Shown here one piece after another: positions 56,291-64,000 of a stretch of 64,000 bases of DNA. The notes below the pieces were generated by a model. It had not been told where the DNA came from. It made no database searches and saw nothing but the letters and a program-made list of their open reading frames with translations. This DNA is from Phaeovulum vinaykumarii. Its GTDB lineage: Bacteria; Pseudomonadota; Alphaproteobacteria; Rhodobacterales; Rhodobacteraceae. The DNA lies in contig NZ_FTOM01000006.1 of assembly GCF_900156695.1 (NCBI RefSeq), positions 1 through 64,000 of the forward strand, written 5' to 3'. The stretch's first letter is position 1, and every line of letters begins with the position of its first letter. Made by a program: the position numbers and the translations under genes.

Positions 56291-58036
56291 CTAATGGCTG
56301 TGACGACCGACCGGATTGCCGCGGCAGCCCTTCAGGAAGTCGAGATCGGCGCCGGTGTCGGCCCCCTCGACATGTGCCTGGTGCAGCCAGGCATAGCCGC
56401 TCGTGGCGGTCTCGTGCGTGGGGGCCCAGGCGGCCAGACGCGCCGCGATCTCGGCCTGCGGCAGGTCCAGATGCAGCCGCCGGTTGGGCACGTCCATCTC
56501 GATCATGTCGCCGTCGCGCACGATGGCCAGCGGCCCGCCCGCCGCCGCCTCGGGCGCGGTATGCAGCACCACCGTCCCGTAGGCCGTGCCCGACATGCGC
56601 GCATCCGAGATGCGGACCATATCGGTGATGCCCTTGCGCAGCACCTTGGGCGGCAGGCCCATGTTGCCCACCTCGGCCATGCCGGGATCGCCCTTCGGCC
56701 CGCAATTCTTCAGCACCATCACGCAGGTCTCGTCGATATCCAGCGCCTCGTCGGCGATCCGCGCCTTGTAATCGTCGATGTCCTCGAAGACGACGGCGCG
56801 GTCGCGGTGCACCAGCAGATGCGGGCTGGCCGCCGAGGGCTTGAGCACCGCCCCCCGCGGCGCAAGATTGCCGCGCAGCACCGCAATGCCGCCCTGCGGG
56901 GTCAGCGCGCGCTCGACCGGGCGGATGACCTCGGGGTTATGGTTGACCGCACCCGTCACCTCGTCCCAGATCGCCGCCCCCGAGACCGTCAGCGCGTCGC
57001 GGTGCAGAAGGCCCGCCTCGCCCAGATGGCGCAGCACGACCGGCAGGCCGCCGGCGTAGAAGAATTCCTCCATCAGGTATTCGCCCGACGGCATCAGGTT
57101 GACGATGGTGGCCACGTCGCGCCCGCAGCGGTCCCAGTCGTCCAGCGTCAGGTCAAGCCCGACACGGCCGGCAATGGCCAGCAGGGGGATGACCGCATTG
57201 GTCGATCCGCCGATGGCGCCGTTGGTGCCGATGGCGTTCTCGAAGGCCGCGCGCGTCAGGATGTCCGAGGGCTTGAGGTCGTCCTTGACCATCTGCACGA
57301 TGCGCCGCCCGGTCAGCTGCGCCATCATCCGCCGCCGGCTGTCCACCGCCGGGATCGCGGCATTGCCCGACAGCGCCATGCCCAGCGCCTCGGCCATCGA
57401 GGCCATGGTCGAGGCCGTGCCCATCGTGTTGCAGGTGCCGGTCGAGCGGCTCATCGAGGCTTCGGCCTCGAGGAAGTCCTCGGCGGTCATCTCGCCGGCC
57501 TTCACGGCTTCGGAGAATTTCCACAGATGCGTGCCCGAGCCCACGCGCTCGCCGCGGAACTGGCCGTTCAGCATCGGCCCGCCGGTGACCACGATCGACG
57601 GGATATCGGTCGAGGCCGCCGCCATCAGCAGCGACGGCGTGGTCTTGTCGCAGCCCACCATCAGCACCGCCCCGTCGATGGGCTGGGCGCGCAGGGTTTC
57701 CTCGACCGCCATCGCGGCCAGGTTGCGAAACATCATCGCCGTGGGGCGAAAGGTGTTCTCGCTGGCCGAGAAGACCGGCACCTCGACGGGAAAGCCCCCC
57801 GCCTCCCAGACGCCGGCCTTCACCTTCTCGGCCAGCTCGCGCAGATGGTCGTTGCAGGGCGTCAGCTCGGGCCAGGTGTTGAGGATGCCGATCACCGGGC
57901 GGCCGTCGAACAGGTCATGCGGCCAGCCCTGATGCTTCATCCAGCCCCGGTGCTAGATCGCATCGCGCGAGGTGCCGGCGAACCAGTCCTGCGAGCGCAG
58001 GCGCCGCGGCCAGGGGGCGGGGGTGAAGGGGGGCAT
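56291..58036 (-). pseudogene. IlvD/Edd-family sugar-acid dehydratase with in-frame amber codon
   Basis: A 582-codon frame from ATG 58036 is broken by TAG at codon 28 (57953-57955), in SRDAI-stop-HRGWMKHQG, where the family has Tyr. All the rest is complete: GCDKTTPSLLMAAAS, STGTCNTMGTASTMASMAEA (cluster Cys), NGAIGGSTNAVIPL and the late SDARMSGTAYGT. Re-initiation at 57940 (MKHQG) would omit the first 32 residues. Relatives dehydrate L-arabinonate, D-xylonate or galactonate. An operator lies 21 bp before the ATG. A functional N-truncated form cannot be excluded. Confidence 0.82.
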
Positions 58037-58056
58037 CTCGATCTCCGGGGACGAAA

Positions 58057-58070
58057 TTTGGTATGCCAAA
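58057..58070. promoter_or_regulatory. FadR/GntR-type operator site 8
   Basis: TTTGGTATGCCAAA, palindromic except for the centre, 21 bp before the dehydratase ATG and 109 bp before the LysR gene. Confidence 0.7.
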
Positions 58071-58178
58071 ACGCGAAGCCGGCCGATATGCAAGGGCCAT
58101 GCCCGGAAACGCCCCGCAATTTCGCCGCGCGGGAAGGCCTGGCTTCACCTATGCTGTAGCCAGACTGAAGGAGCGCCG

Positions 58179-59126
58179 ATGAGCCGCGACCTGAACCTGA
58201 CCGCCATGGTGCATTTCGAGGCCACCGCCCGGCTGGGCGGGGTGACGCGCGCGGCCGAGGAACTGGGGATCTCGGCCTCGGCGGTCAGCCAGCAATTGCG
58301 CGCGCTGGAACAGCAGATGGGCGTGCAGCTCTTTCGGCGCGAGGGGCGGCGGCTGGTGCTGACGCTCGATGGCGAGCGGCTGTTCCAGGCCTCGACCGGG
58401 GCCTTTCGCACCATCCGCGACGTTCGCGCCGCGATCCAGCGCCAGCGGCAGGCGCATCTGCTGTCGATCCGCACCTCGCCGTCCTTCGGGGTGCGCCGGC
58501 TGGCGCGCTTTGCCGAAAGCCATCCCGATTGGGATCTGCGCATCGACGCCGCACCCGATTTCTCGGATTTCGAGACCGAATCGGTCGATCTGGACCTGCG
58601 CTACGGGATCGGGAACTGGCCCGGCCTTGTCGCCGAGCCGGTGCTGAACGATCTGGTGCTGCCGCTCTGCGCGCCGGGCTATCTGGCGCGGCTGCGGGCC
58701 GAATGCGGGCCCGACCCGGCCGACCTGATCCGTGCCGCCCGCCTGATCGACAGCGCCAAGGCGCATCTGCGCTGGGACGGCTGGGTGGCGCGGATGGGGA
58801 TCGACGGGGTGACGCTGGCGCTGCCCTATCGCTTCGACCGCTCGTCGATGTCGATCCAGATGGCGCGCGACGGGATGGGCGTGGTCCTCGAAAGCGCCAC
58901 GCTGGCGATGGCGGAACTGGCCGAGGGCAGCCTCGTGCCGCTGTCGCCCGCTTTCGAGGTGCTGGAATTTCCCGCCTATTGGCTGGTCTGCCCGACCCGC
59001 CAGCGCGCCCGCCGCGCGGTGCGCGCATTCGCCGACTGGATCGGCGCCGAGGCCGCCCGCCACACCGCCGAGGCCCGCGCCCGTCTGACGGAGGCGGGCG
59101 CCCGGATCGTGTCAGTGGATATGTGA
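58179..59126 (+). CDS. LysR-family transcriptional regulator (GcvA-like)
   Basis: 315 residues. The N-terminal helix-turn-helix HFEATARLGGVTRAAEELGI with SASAVSQQLRALEQQMGVQL is followed by an effector domain with LDLRYGIGNWPGL and LCAPGYLARLR. The order is typical of the GcvA/AmpR-type subgroup. GAAGGAG precedes the ATG at 58179. It is divergent from the dehydratase gene and likely controls it or the downstream minus-strand operon. Overlaps the convergent SDR by 15 bp. Confidence 0.9.
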   Translation: MSRDLNLTAMVHFEATARLGGVTRAAEELGISASAVSQQLRALEQQMGVQLFRREGRRLVLTLDGERLFQASTGAFRTIRDVRAAIQRQRQAHLLSIRTSPSFGVRRLARFAESHPDWDLRIDAAPDFSDFETESVDLDLRYGIGNWPGLVAEPVLNDLVLPLCAPGYLARLRAECGPDPADLIRAARLIDSAKAHLRWDGWVARMGIDGVTLALPYRFDRSSMSIQMARDGMGVVLESATLAMAELAEGSLVPLSPAFEVLEFPAYWLVCPTRQRARRAVRAFADWIGAEAARHTAEARARLTEAGARIVSVDM

Positions 59127-59858
59127 GCCGCCGTTCACGTCGATCTCGGTGCCGGTGCAATAGGACGACAGGTCCGAGGCCAGGAACAGCGCGCAACCCG
59201 CCACCTCATGCGCAGCACCGGGCCGGCCCAGCGGAATGCCCGCCACGATCGCAGCCATATCCGCGTCCGAGAGCTTGCCGCCGGTGATGTCGGTGGCGAT
59301 GAGCGACGGGCAGATCGCGTTGACGCGGATATTGTCGGAGCCCAGCACGCCCGCCTTGGCCTTGGTCAGGCCCAGCACGCCCGCCTTGGCCGCCGAATAA
59401 TGCGGCCCGCCGAAGATGCCGCCGCCGCGCTGCGCCGAGACCGAGGACATGTTGACGATGGAGCCCCCGCCCAGCGCCCGCATCACCGGGATCACCGCCT
59501 GCGAGGCATAGAGCGTGCCGCGCAGGTTCACGTCCAGCACGGCGTCGTAATTCTCGGGCGCGATCTCGAGCGTGCGCAGCGGCTGGGTGATGCCGGCGAT
59601 GTTGACCAGCACATCCACCCGGCCCCAGCCCGCCGCCAGATCCTCGATCGCGGCAAAGATTGCGTCGCGGTCGGTGACCGAGCAATCCGCCCCCAGATGC
59701 CCGTCACCCGGCAGATCGGCCGCGGCTTCGGCCGCCCCCTTCAGGTCGAGAATGGCCACGCGCGCGCCATGCTCGGCGAAAAGCTGCGCCGTGGCCTTGC
59801 CCAGCCCGCGGGGCGAGGCCGCCCCGGTGATGATGGCGGTCCGATCCTTCAGCAGCAT
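59112..59858 (-). CDS. SDR-family oxidoreductase with internal duplicated segment
   Basis: 248 residues. NAD motif TGAASPRGLGKATAQ, NNAG-equivalent LVNIAGITQP, catalytic Ser region NMSSVSAQRG and Y-x3-K (YSAAK, about residue 153). After GVLGLTK the chain reads AKAGVLGSDNIRVN, where relatives have a MARELGPDNIRVN-like stretch; this copy comes from a 22-bp direct repeat, period 30. The frame stays open and the active site is intact, so the enzyme may work. Its ATG overlaps the transketolase stop (ATGA). GTG at 59867 is an alternative start. Confidence 0.85.
   Translation of the reverse strand: MLLKDRTAIITGAASPRGLGKATAQLFAEHGARVAILDLKGAAEAAADLPGDGHLGADCSVTDRDAIFAAIEDLAAGWGRVDVLVNIAGITQPLRTLEIAPENYDAVLDVNLRGTLYASQAVIPVMRALGGGSIVNMSSVSAQRGGGIFGGPHYSAAKAGVLGLTKAKAGVLGSDNIRVNAICPSLIATDITGGKLSDADMAAIVAGIPLGRPGAAHEVAGCALFLASDLSSYCTGTEIDVNGGSHIH
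59340..59391. repeat. 22-bp direct repeat (period 30 bp) inside the SDR gene
   Basis: Positions 59340-59361 and 59370-59391 are identical over 22 bp. It encodes KAGVLG twice and replaces the usual family residues at the second place. Confidence 0.9.
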
Positions 59859-61492
59859 CACAGCCACCCCTTGATCGCCTGCGCCACGCGCCCGACCGAC
59901 AGGCCGTACATCTCGTGCAGCGTCGTCAGCGCGCCGGCCTCGAGGAATTCGTCGGGCAGCCCGATCATGCGGAACCGCGGGGCCGCAACGCCCGCCTGGA
60001 GCAGCACGCCCGCGACGGCCTCGCCCAGCCCGCCCACGACCGTGTGGTTCTCGGCGGTGACGACAAGACGGCGGGCGCGCGCGGCCTCGGCCAGGATCGT
60101 CTCGCGGTCAAGCGGCTTGATCGTCGGCGAATGCAGAACCGCGACCTCGATCCCCTCGGCGGCCAGACGCTGGGCGGCATCGAGCGCGCGCATCGTCATG
60201 ATCCCCGACGCGATCACCAGCACGTCCCCCCCCTCGCGGATCAGCTGCGCGCGGCCCAGACGGAATTCGTAATCGGGCTTGTGGCGGCGGATCACGTCGG
60301 GAACCTTGCCGCGCAACAGCCGCGCATAGACCGGCCCGTCATGGGCCAGCATCTGCGGCACCGCGCCGGAAATGTCGGCCGCGTCACAGGGGTCGATGAT
60401 GGTCAGGTTGGGCAGGCCGCGGAAGATCGCCAGATCCTCGGTCGCCTGGTGGCTGGGGCCATAGCCCGTGGTCAGGCCGGGCAGCGCGCAGACGATCTTG
60501 ACCGGCAGGTTCTCCTCGGCGATGGCCATGCAGATGAAGTCATAGGCCCGGCGCGCGGCAAAGACCGCATAGGTCGTGGCAAAGGGGATGAACCCCTCGC
60601 GGGCCATGCCGGCGGCGGCCGAGATCATCCGCTGCTCGGCCATGCCCATCTGAAAGAAGCGCGCGGGGAAGGCGCGGGCCCATTCGCCGGGCTCGACGCG
60701 CACGAAATGGGTGATCTCGCGGGCTTCCAGGAAATCGCCCCCCTTGCACATCCGGGTATCGCAGATGATGACACGCGGCTGATCGCCCGCATGGGTGCGC
60801 GCAGCGTCAAAGGCCGCGACCAGCGCGTCGATGTCATCGCCGTCCACACGCTGGGCAAACCAGCCAAAGGCGGTCCATTTCTCGGCCAGGGGTTCGGCGC
60901 ACAGCATCCCGGTCGAGGCGCCATCGGCCTGCATATCGTTGAAATCGACCAGGCAGATCAGGTTCGACAGCTTGTGATGGGCGGCCGACATTGCCGCTTC
61001 CCAGGTCGAGCCCTCGCCCGGTTCGCCGTCCGACATCAGGTTGTAGACCCGCGCGGGATTGCCCTTGGCACGCAGCCCCAGCGCCATGCCGACACCGATC
61101 CCCGGCCCGTGCCCCAGCGAGCCGCCCGTGATCTCCATGCCCGGCGTATAGGCCGCCATGCCCGACATCGGCATGCGGCTGTCGTCCATGCCGTAGGTCT
61201 GCAATTCTTCTTCGGGCAGGACGCCGGCCTCCATCAGCGCGGCATAAAGCGCGATGGCATAATGCCCGATCGACAGAAGGAAGCGGTCGCGCCCCTCCCA
61301 TTCGGGGTCTTCGGGGCGCAGGTTCAGCGCGTGGAAATAGCTGACCGCCAGCACATCGGCGACGCCCAGCGCCTGGCCCACATAGCCCTGCCCCTGCACC
61401 TCGCCCATCTGGAGCGCCTTGCGCCGGATGTTCCAGGCACGCCGCGCCAGCGAGACGTTGGACCTCCGCGCCGCCGTTTCGACTTGTGTCAT
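59858..61492 (-). CDS. transketolase-like protein, N and C halves joined in one short frame
   Basis: 544 residues. The N half has the thiamine diphosphate block GHGPGIGVGMALGLRAKGNP and DGEPGEGSTWEAAM with LVDFNDMQADG. The C half has FFQMGMAEQRMISAAAGMAR and TGYGPSHQATEDLA with VVTAENHTVVGGLGEAVAG. Such proteins are normally two separate genes (about 275 and 330 residues). Here THFVRVEPGEWARA runs straight into FPARFFQMGM (60670-60680), so the end of the first and the first ~50 residues of the second are missing. This looks like a deletion that made an in-frame fusion. The C-half Glu (MAEQ) is present. Function of the fused form is doubtful. Confidence 0.8.
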   Translation of the reverse strand: MTQVETAARRSNVSLARRAWNIRRKALQMGEVQGQGYVGQALGVADVLAVSYFHALNLRPEDPEWEGRDRFLLSIGHYAIALYAALMEAGVLPEEELQTYGMDDSRMPMSGMAAYTPGMEITGGSLGHGPGIGVGMALGLRAKGNPARVYNLMSDGEPGEGSTWEAAMSAAHHKLSNLICLVDFNDMQADGASTGMLCAEPLAEKWTAFGWFAQRVDGDDIDALVAAFDAARTHAGDQPRVIICDTRMCKGGDFLEAREITHFVRVEPGEWARAFPARFFQMGMAEQRMISAAAGMAREGFIPFATTYAVFAARRAYDFICMAIAEENLPVKIVCALPGLTTGYGPSHQATEDLAIFRGLPNLTIIDPCDAADISGAVPQMLAHDGPVYARLLRGKVPDVIRRHKPDYEFRLGRAQLIREGGDVLVIASGIMTMRALDAAQRLAAEGIEVAVLHSPTIKPLDRETILAEAARARRLVVTAENHTVVGGLGEAVAGVLLQAGVAAPRFRMIGLPDEFLEAGALTTLHEMYGLSVGRVAQAIKGWL

Positions 61493-61571
61493 TGTCTCCT
61501 CCGTTTGGCGCAGCTAACGCCAGCGGAGGGGGGCGGTCCACGTCGCGCTCTTATCGAAACGTGAAGCCTGG

Positions 61572-62540
61572 CTAAACGGTTTCCGGGGCGCTTTCGAACA
61601 GCGGGCCCACGCCGTGGCTGCGCAGGCCTTCATCCGTGCGCATCAGGAACAGCGCCTGAAGACCCAGCCGCCGGGCCAGATCGGCGCCGGCGTCGGGGCC
61701 CAGCACGGTCAGCGCGGTCGCCCAGCCATCGGCCAGCATGCAGCTGGGCGCCACCACCGTCACCGAGGCGGGCGCCGCCAGCAGCGGGCCGCCGCGCGCC
61801 GGGTCCATCGTATGCGCCAGCCGCCGCCCGCCGAGCGTCACGAAATGGCGGTAATCGCCCGAGGTCGCCACCGCCGCATCGTGCAGCTCAAGCACCGAAT
61901 GAAGCGCGCGGACCCCGTCCTCGGGGCGCTCGACCGCCAGCGTCCAGGGGCGGCCGTCGGGTTGCAGGCCCATGGCCACCAGCTCGCCGTCGATGCCGAA
62001 AAGGCCCGCGTTCCGCCCCGCCCCCCGCGCCACCGCCGCCAGCCGGTCGGCGCCATAGCCCTTGGCGATGCCGCCCAGATCGGCGCTGAGCGGACCATGC
62101 TTGCGCGCGCGTCGGTTGGGGCTGTCGATCTCCAGCACCTCATGCGCGGGGCGGCGGGGCGCGGCAAGGGCGGCACGGATGCCGGCCTCGCTGGCGGGAT
62201 CGGCACAGAAACCCCAGGCCCGCACCGCATCCCCCATGCCGATGTCGAAGGCCCCGCCCGAGGCCCGCCCGATCTCGAGCGCCGTCTCCAGCACCTCCAG
62301 AAGCCGCGCCGGCAGATCGACCCAGACGCCCGGCGCCGCCCGGTTCAGCCGCATCAGGTCGCTGTCGGCCCGCCAGGTCGACATCTGCGCGTCGACCTCG
62401 GCCACCGCCGCGGCGAAGGCGGCCCGCAAACCGTCGGTCGGGGCGCCTGCGGGCAGATCCAGCCGGGCCGACCAGCGCGTGCCCATGGTCGGGCCGTTCA
62501 GCGTCACCCGCGACAGGTGGCTGGTGCGATCAATAGACAT
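61572..62540 (-). CDS. ApbE-family FAD:protein FMN transferase (second copy)
   Basis: About 322 residues with no obvious signal peptide. ApbE blocks: NGPTMGTRWSARLDL at the start, SGGAFDIGMGDAVRAWGF, SADLGGIAKGYGADRLA (about 155), LFGIDGELVAMG and HTMDPARGGPLLAAP with the late ADGWATALTVLG metal-site block. Unlike the apbE at 19322 it lacks a clear export signal. It overlaps the stop of the reductase gene upstream by 11 bp, so the two are co-translated; the reductase or a PepSY/FMN partner is the likely target. ATGs at 62540 and 62549 are both possible. Confidence 0.88.
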   Translation of the reverse strand: MSIDRTSHLSRVTLNGPTMGTRWSARLDLPAGAPTDGLRAAFAAAVAEVDAQMSTWRADSDLMRLNRAAPGVWVDLPARLLEVLETALEIGRASGGAFDIGMGDAVRAWGFCADPASEAGIRAALAAPRRPAHEVLEIDSPNRRARKHGPLSADLGGIAKGYGADRLAAVARGAGRNAGLFGIDGELVAMGLQPDGRPWTLAVERPEDGVRALHSVLELHDAAVATSGDYRHFVTLGGRRLAHTMDPARGGPLLAAPASVTVVAPSCMLADGWATALTVLGPDAGADLARRLGLQALFLMRTDEGLRSHGVGPLFESAPETV

Positions 62541-64000
62541 CTTCGGCATAGCGTCCCTCGGCTTTCAGATGGGCGGGGCTCAGCCCGTGCGGGGCCAGGA
62601 TCTCGGCCAGCGCCTCGGCCACACCCGCGGCCATGTCGCGCCCGCCGCAGACCATGACCTGCGCGCCGTCCGCGATCAGCCGCGCCACCCGCACCCCATC
62701 GGCACGCAGCGCATCCTGCACATGGGCCCGCGGGGTCATCCGCGAAAAGGCCGTGGTGACCGAACTCAGCCGTCCCTCGGCCTGCCAGCGGGCCAGATCC
62801 TCGCCGAACAGCAGATCGCTCTCGGGGTGGCGGGCGCCGAAGAACAGGTGCATCGGCCGGCGGCGGTCATTGGCGCGGGCAAAGCCGGCCAGCGGACCGA
62901 TCCCCGTGCCCGCCCCGATCAGGATCACCGGCGCATCGCCGGTGGCCGGGCGGAAGGCGGGGTTGGGCCGCAGATAGGCGCGGATGGTGTCGCCCACCTC
63001 GAGCCCCGTCAGCTGCCCCGAGCACAGCCCGCCGGGATGGCGCTTCACGCAGATCTCGACAAAGCCGTCGCGGCTGCCCGAGGCCAGCGAATAGAACCGC
63101 GGCAGCGTCGCGCCCTCGGGGATCACGGCCAGCAGGTCGCCCGCCTCGAAGTTGCCGAACGCGCGCCCCGTCAGCCGCGCCCACAGGCCCGCCTGCGGCA
63201 GGGCAAAGCGCAGGATGGCGGTGGGGGCCTGAACCTCGGCGCCGAAATCGCGCCGCGCGACAAGCGTGAGGGTCTGCGCAGGCGGCGCGTCGGGGCGGTG
63301 GTCCAGCGCAAGCGACACGCCCATCGCCTGGCTCAGCGCCCGGCCCCAGCGCGCGAAATCCTGCGCCGACCCGCGGTCGACCGTATCCATGGACAGGAAG
63401 CTGCGCCCGCCGCGGGCCTCGATCTCGGCCTGAACCCGCGCGGCATAGCCGCAGAAATTCGGGAAGGACCGATCACCGAAGCCCAGCACCGCGACCGGCA
63501 TCTCGGGCGCCGCGGGCATCGCCGCAAGCGTCTCGAGAAAGCCTCGGGCCGTGGCCGGCACGTCACCGTCACCATAGGTCGCGGCCATCAGGATCAGCCG
63601 CCGCGCCTGCGGATAGCGGTCGGGCGCGAAACCCGACATCGGCCCGACATGGACGGCCTGCCCCGCCGCGCGCAGCGCCTTGGCCGCCGTTTCGGCAAAG
63701 CCCCAGGTGGTGCCGCCCTCGCTGCCGACCAGGATCACGGTCTGGGCGTCGCGCGCGCGGGCATTGCCGCGCGGACGGCGGCGCCACTGACGCCCGCCCA
63801 GCCAGATCTTGATCCCCGACCAGGCCAGCACCGGCACGCCCAGCGCCGCCAGCCCCAGCACCAGCGCCCAGAGAGGCGCGCCCTCGCCGGTGTGCAGCCA
63901 GTAGATCGTCTCGTTCACGCGATCCCAGAGCGTCGCCTCCTGCCAGACCAGCAGCGCGCCGGTCCCCTGATCAAGATATCCCTGGCCCGCCGCGGTCTTC
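62530..64000 (-). CDS. PepSY-flavodoxin-ferredoxin reductase fusion, partial at right edge
   Basis: The frame is open to the window end. The visible 490 codons start inside a PepSY-like membrane region (YLDQGTGALLVWQEATLWDR, then a helix WALVLGLAALGVPVLAWSGI). A flavodoxin domain follows with its FMN loop GSEGGTTWGFAE and ATYGDGDVP. The last part is a ferredoxin-NADP reductase module: FAD motif RFYSLASG, NADP motif ILIGAGTGIGPLAGF and C-terminal YAEDVY. It resembles sulfite reductase/cytochrome P450 reductase flavoproteins anchored in the membrane. It may reduce a quinone, haem or periplasmic flavin; ApbE next to it supports covalent FMN in the system. Confidence 0.88.
   Translation of the reverse strand, partial: KTAAGQGYLDQGTGALLVWQEATLWDRVNETIYWLHTGEGAPLWALVLGLAALGVPVLAWSGIKIWLGGRQWRRRPRGNARARDAQTVILVGSEGGTTWGFAETAAKALRAAGQAVHVGPMSGFAPDRYPQARRLILMAATYGDGDVPATARGFLETLAAMPAAPEMPVAVLGFGDRSFPNFCGYAARVQAEIEARGGRSFLSMDTVDRGSAQDFARWGRALSQAMGVSLALDHRPDAPPAQTLTLVARRDFGAEVQAPTAILRFALPQAGLWARLTGRAFGNFEAGDLLAVIPEGATLPRFYSLASGSRDGFVEICVKRHPGGLCSGQLTGLEVGDTIRAYLRPNPAFRPATGDAPVILIGAGTGIGPLAGFARANDRRRPMHLFFGARHPESDLLFGEDLARWQAEGRLSSVTTAFSRMTPRAHVQDALRADGVRVARLIADGAQVMVCGGRDMAAGVAEALAEILAPHGLSPAHLKAEGRYAEDVY

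Noticed and set aside
56294-58159. A 621-codon frame opposite the IlvD/Edd gene
   Set aside because: Antisense shadow; the minus strand encodes a recognisable dehydratase.

Overview
The window is high-GC (strong G/C third-position bias, long antisense ORFs) and reads as a chromosomal segment of a Rhodobacteraceae/Paracoccaceae-type alphaproteobacterium. Pointers are a Rhodobacter-style rnfABCDGEH cluster divergent from flavoprotein, ferredoxin and ApbE genes, sigma-54/NifA-type sites between them, dmeRF, the feo set, and an rRNA operon leader of rhodobacterial type at the left edge. No nif structural genes are in view. The genus cannot be fixed from the sequence alone.

Layout. 0-9 kb is housekeeping: an rRNA promoter and leader (minus strand, 16S just off the left edge), arsJ, ettA, a sulfotransferase-like gene, tusA divergent from ccdA, an enoyl-CoA hydratase, a PaaI-type thioesterase, rplM-rpsI, a run of 55 C and tRNA-Arg(CCT), then a broken zinc-ribbon gene. 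9-20.5 kb is the electron-transfer block: a RibD-like gene, the rnf operon ending in a Tat-exported FAD oxidoreductase, and divergently fprA, two ferredoxins, an RseC-like gene and apbE. 20.4-28 kb holds a PAS-LuxR regulator, an acyl-CoA synthetase, dmeRF (metal efflux), feoC-feoB-micro-ORF-feoA and bfd-bfr. 28-34 kb has two very large signalling proteins (GGDEF-EAL and CheB-CheR-PAS) in one operon. 34-38 kb holds a two-component system with an Asp/His-rich sensor, an exported Asp/His-rich protein and a DUF4405-like membrane protein; a shared 18-bp motif links their promoters.

38-61.5 kb is a sugar-acid catabolic region: TRAP binding protein, FAH-family enzymes, idonate/gluconate-type dehydrogenases, KDG kinase, DapA-like aldolase, FAD-linked hydroxyacid oxidase, ketoglutarate-semialdehyde-type dehydrogenase, IlvD/Edd dehydratase, an L-threonate/tetronate set (ltnD-otnK-otnC-otnI), an HpaI-type aldolase and a transketolase-like gene. 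Eight TGGTAT(A/G)CCA palindromes lie in its promoter regions, and two FCD-GntR regulators sit inside it. This region is also where the damage is: at least eleven genes carry homopolymer indels, nonsense codons or internal deletions, whereas the flanking ~40 kb has only one clearly broken gene. 61.5-64 kb has a second ApbE and a PepSY-flavodoxin-reductase gene running off the right edge.

The most original observations are the shared TGGTATACCA regulon and its clustered decay, the Asp/His-rich two-component module, the Tat flavoprotein attached to the rnf operon, and a 25-codon ORF locked between feoA and feoB by stop/start overlaps. All functional assignments come from reading protein motifs; no database search was run.
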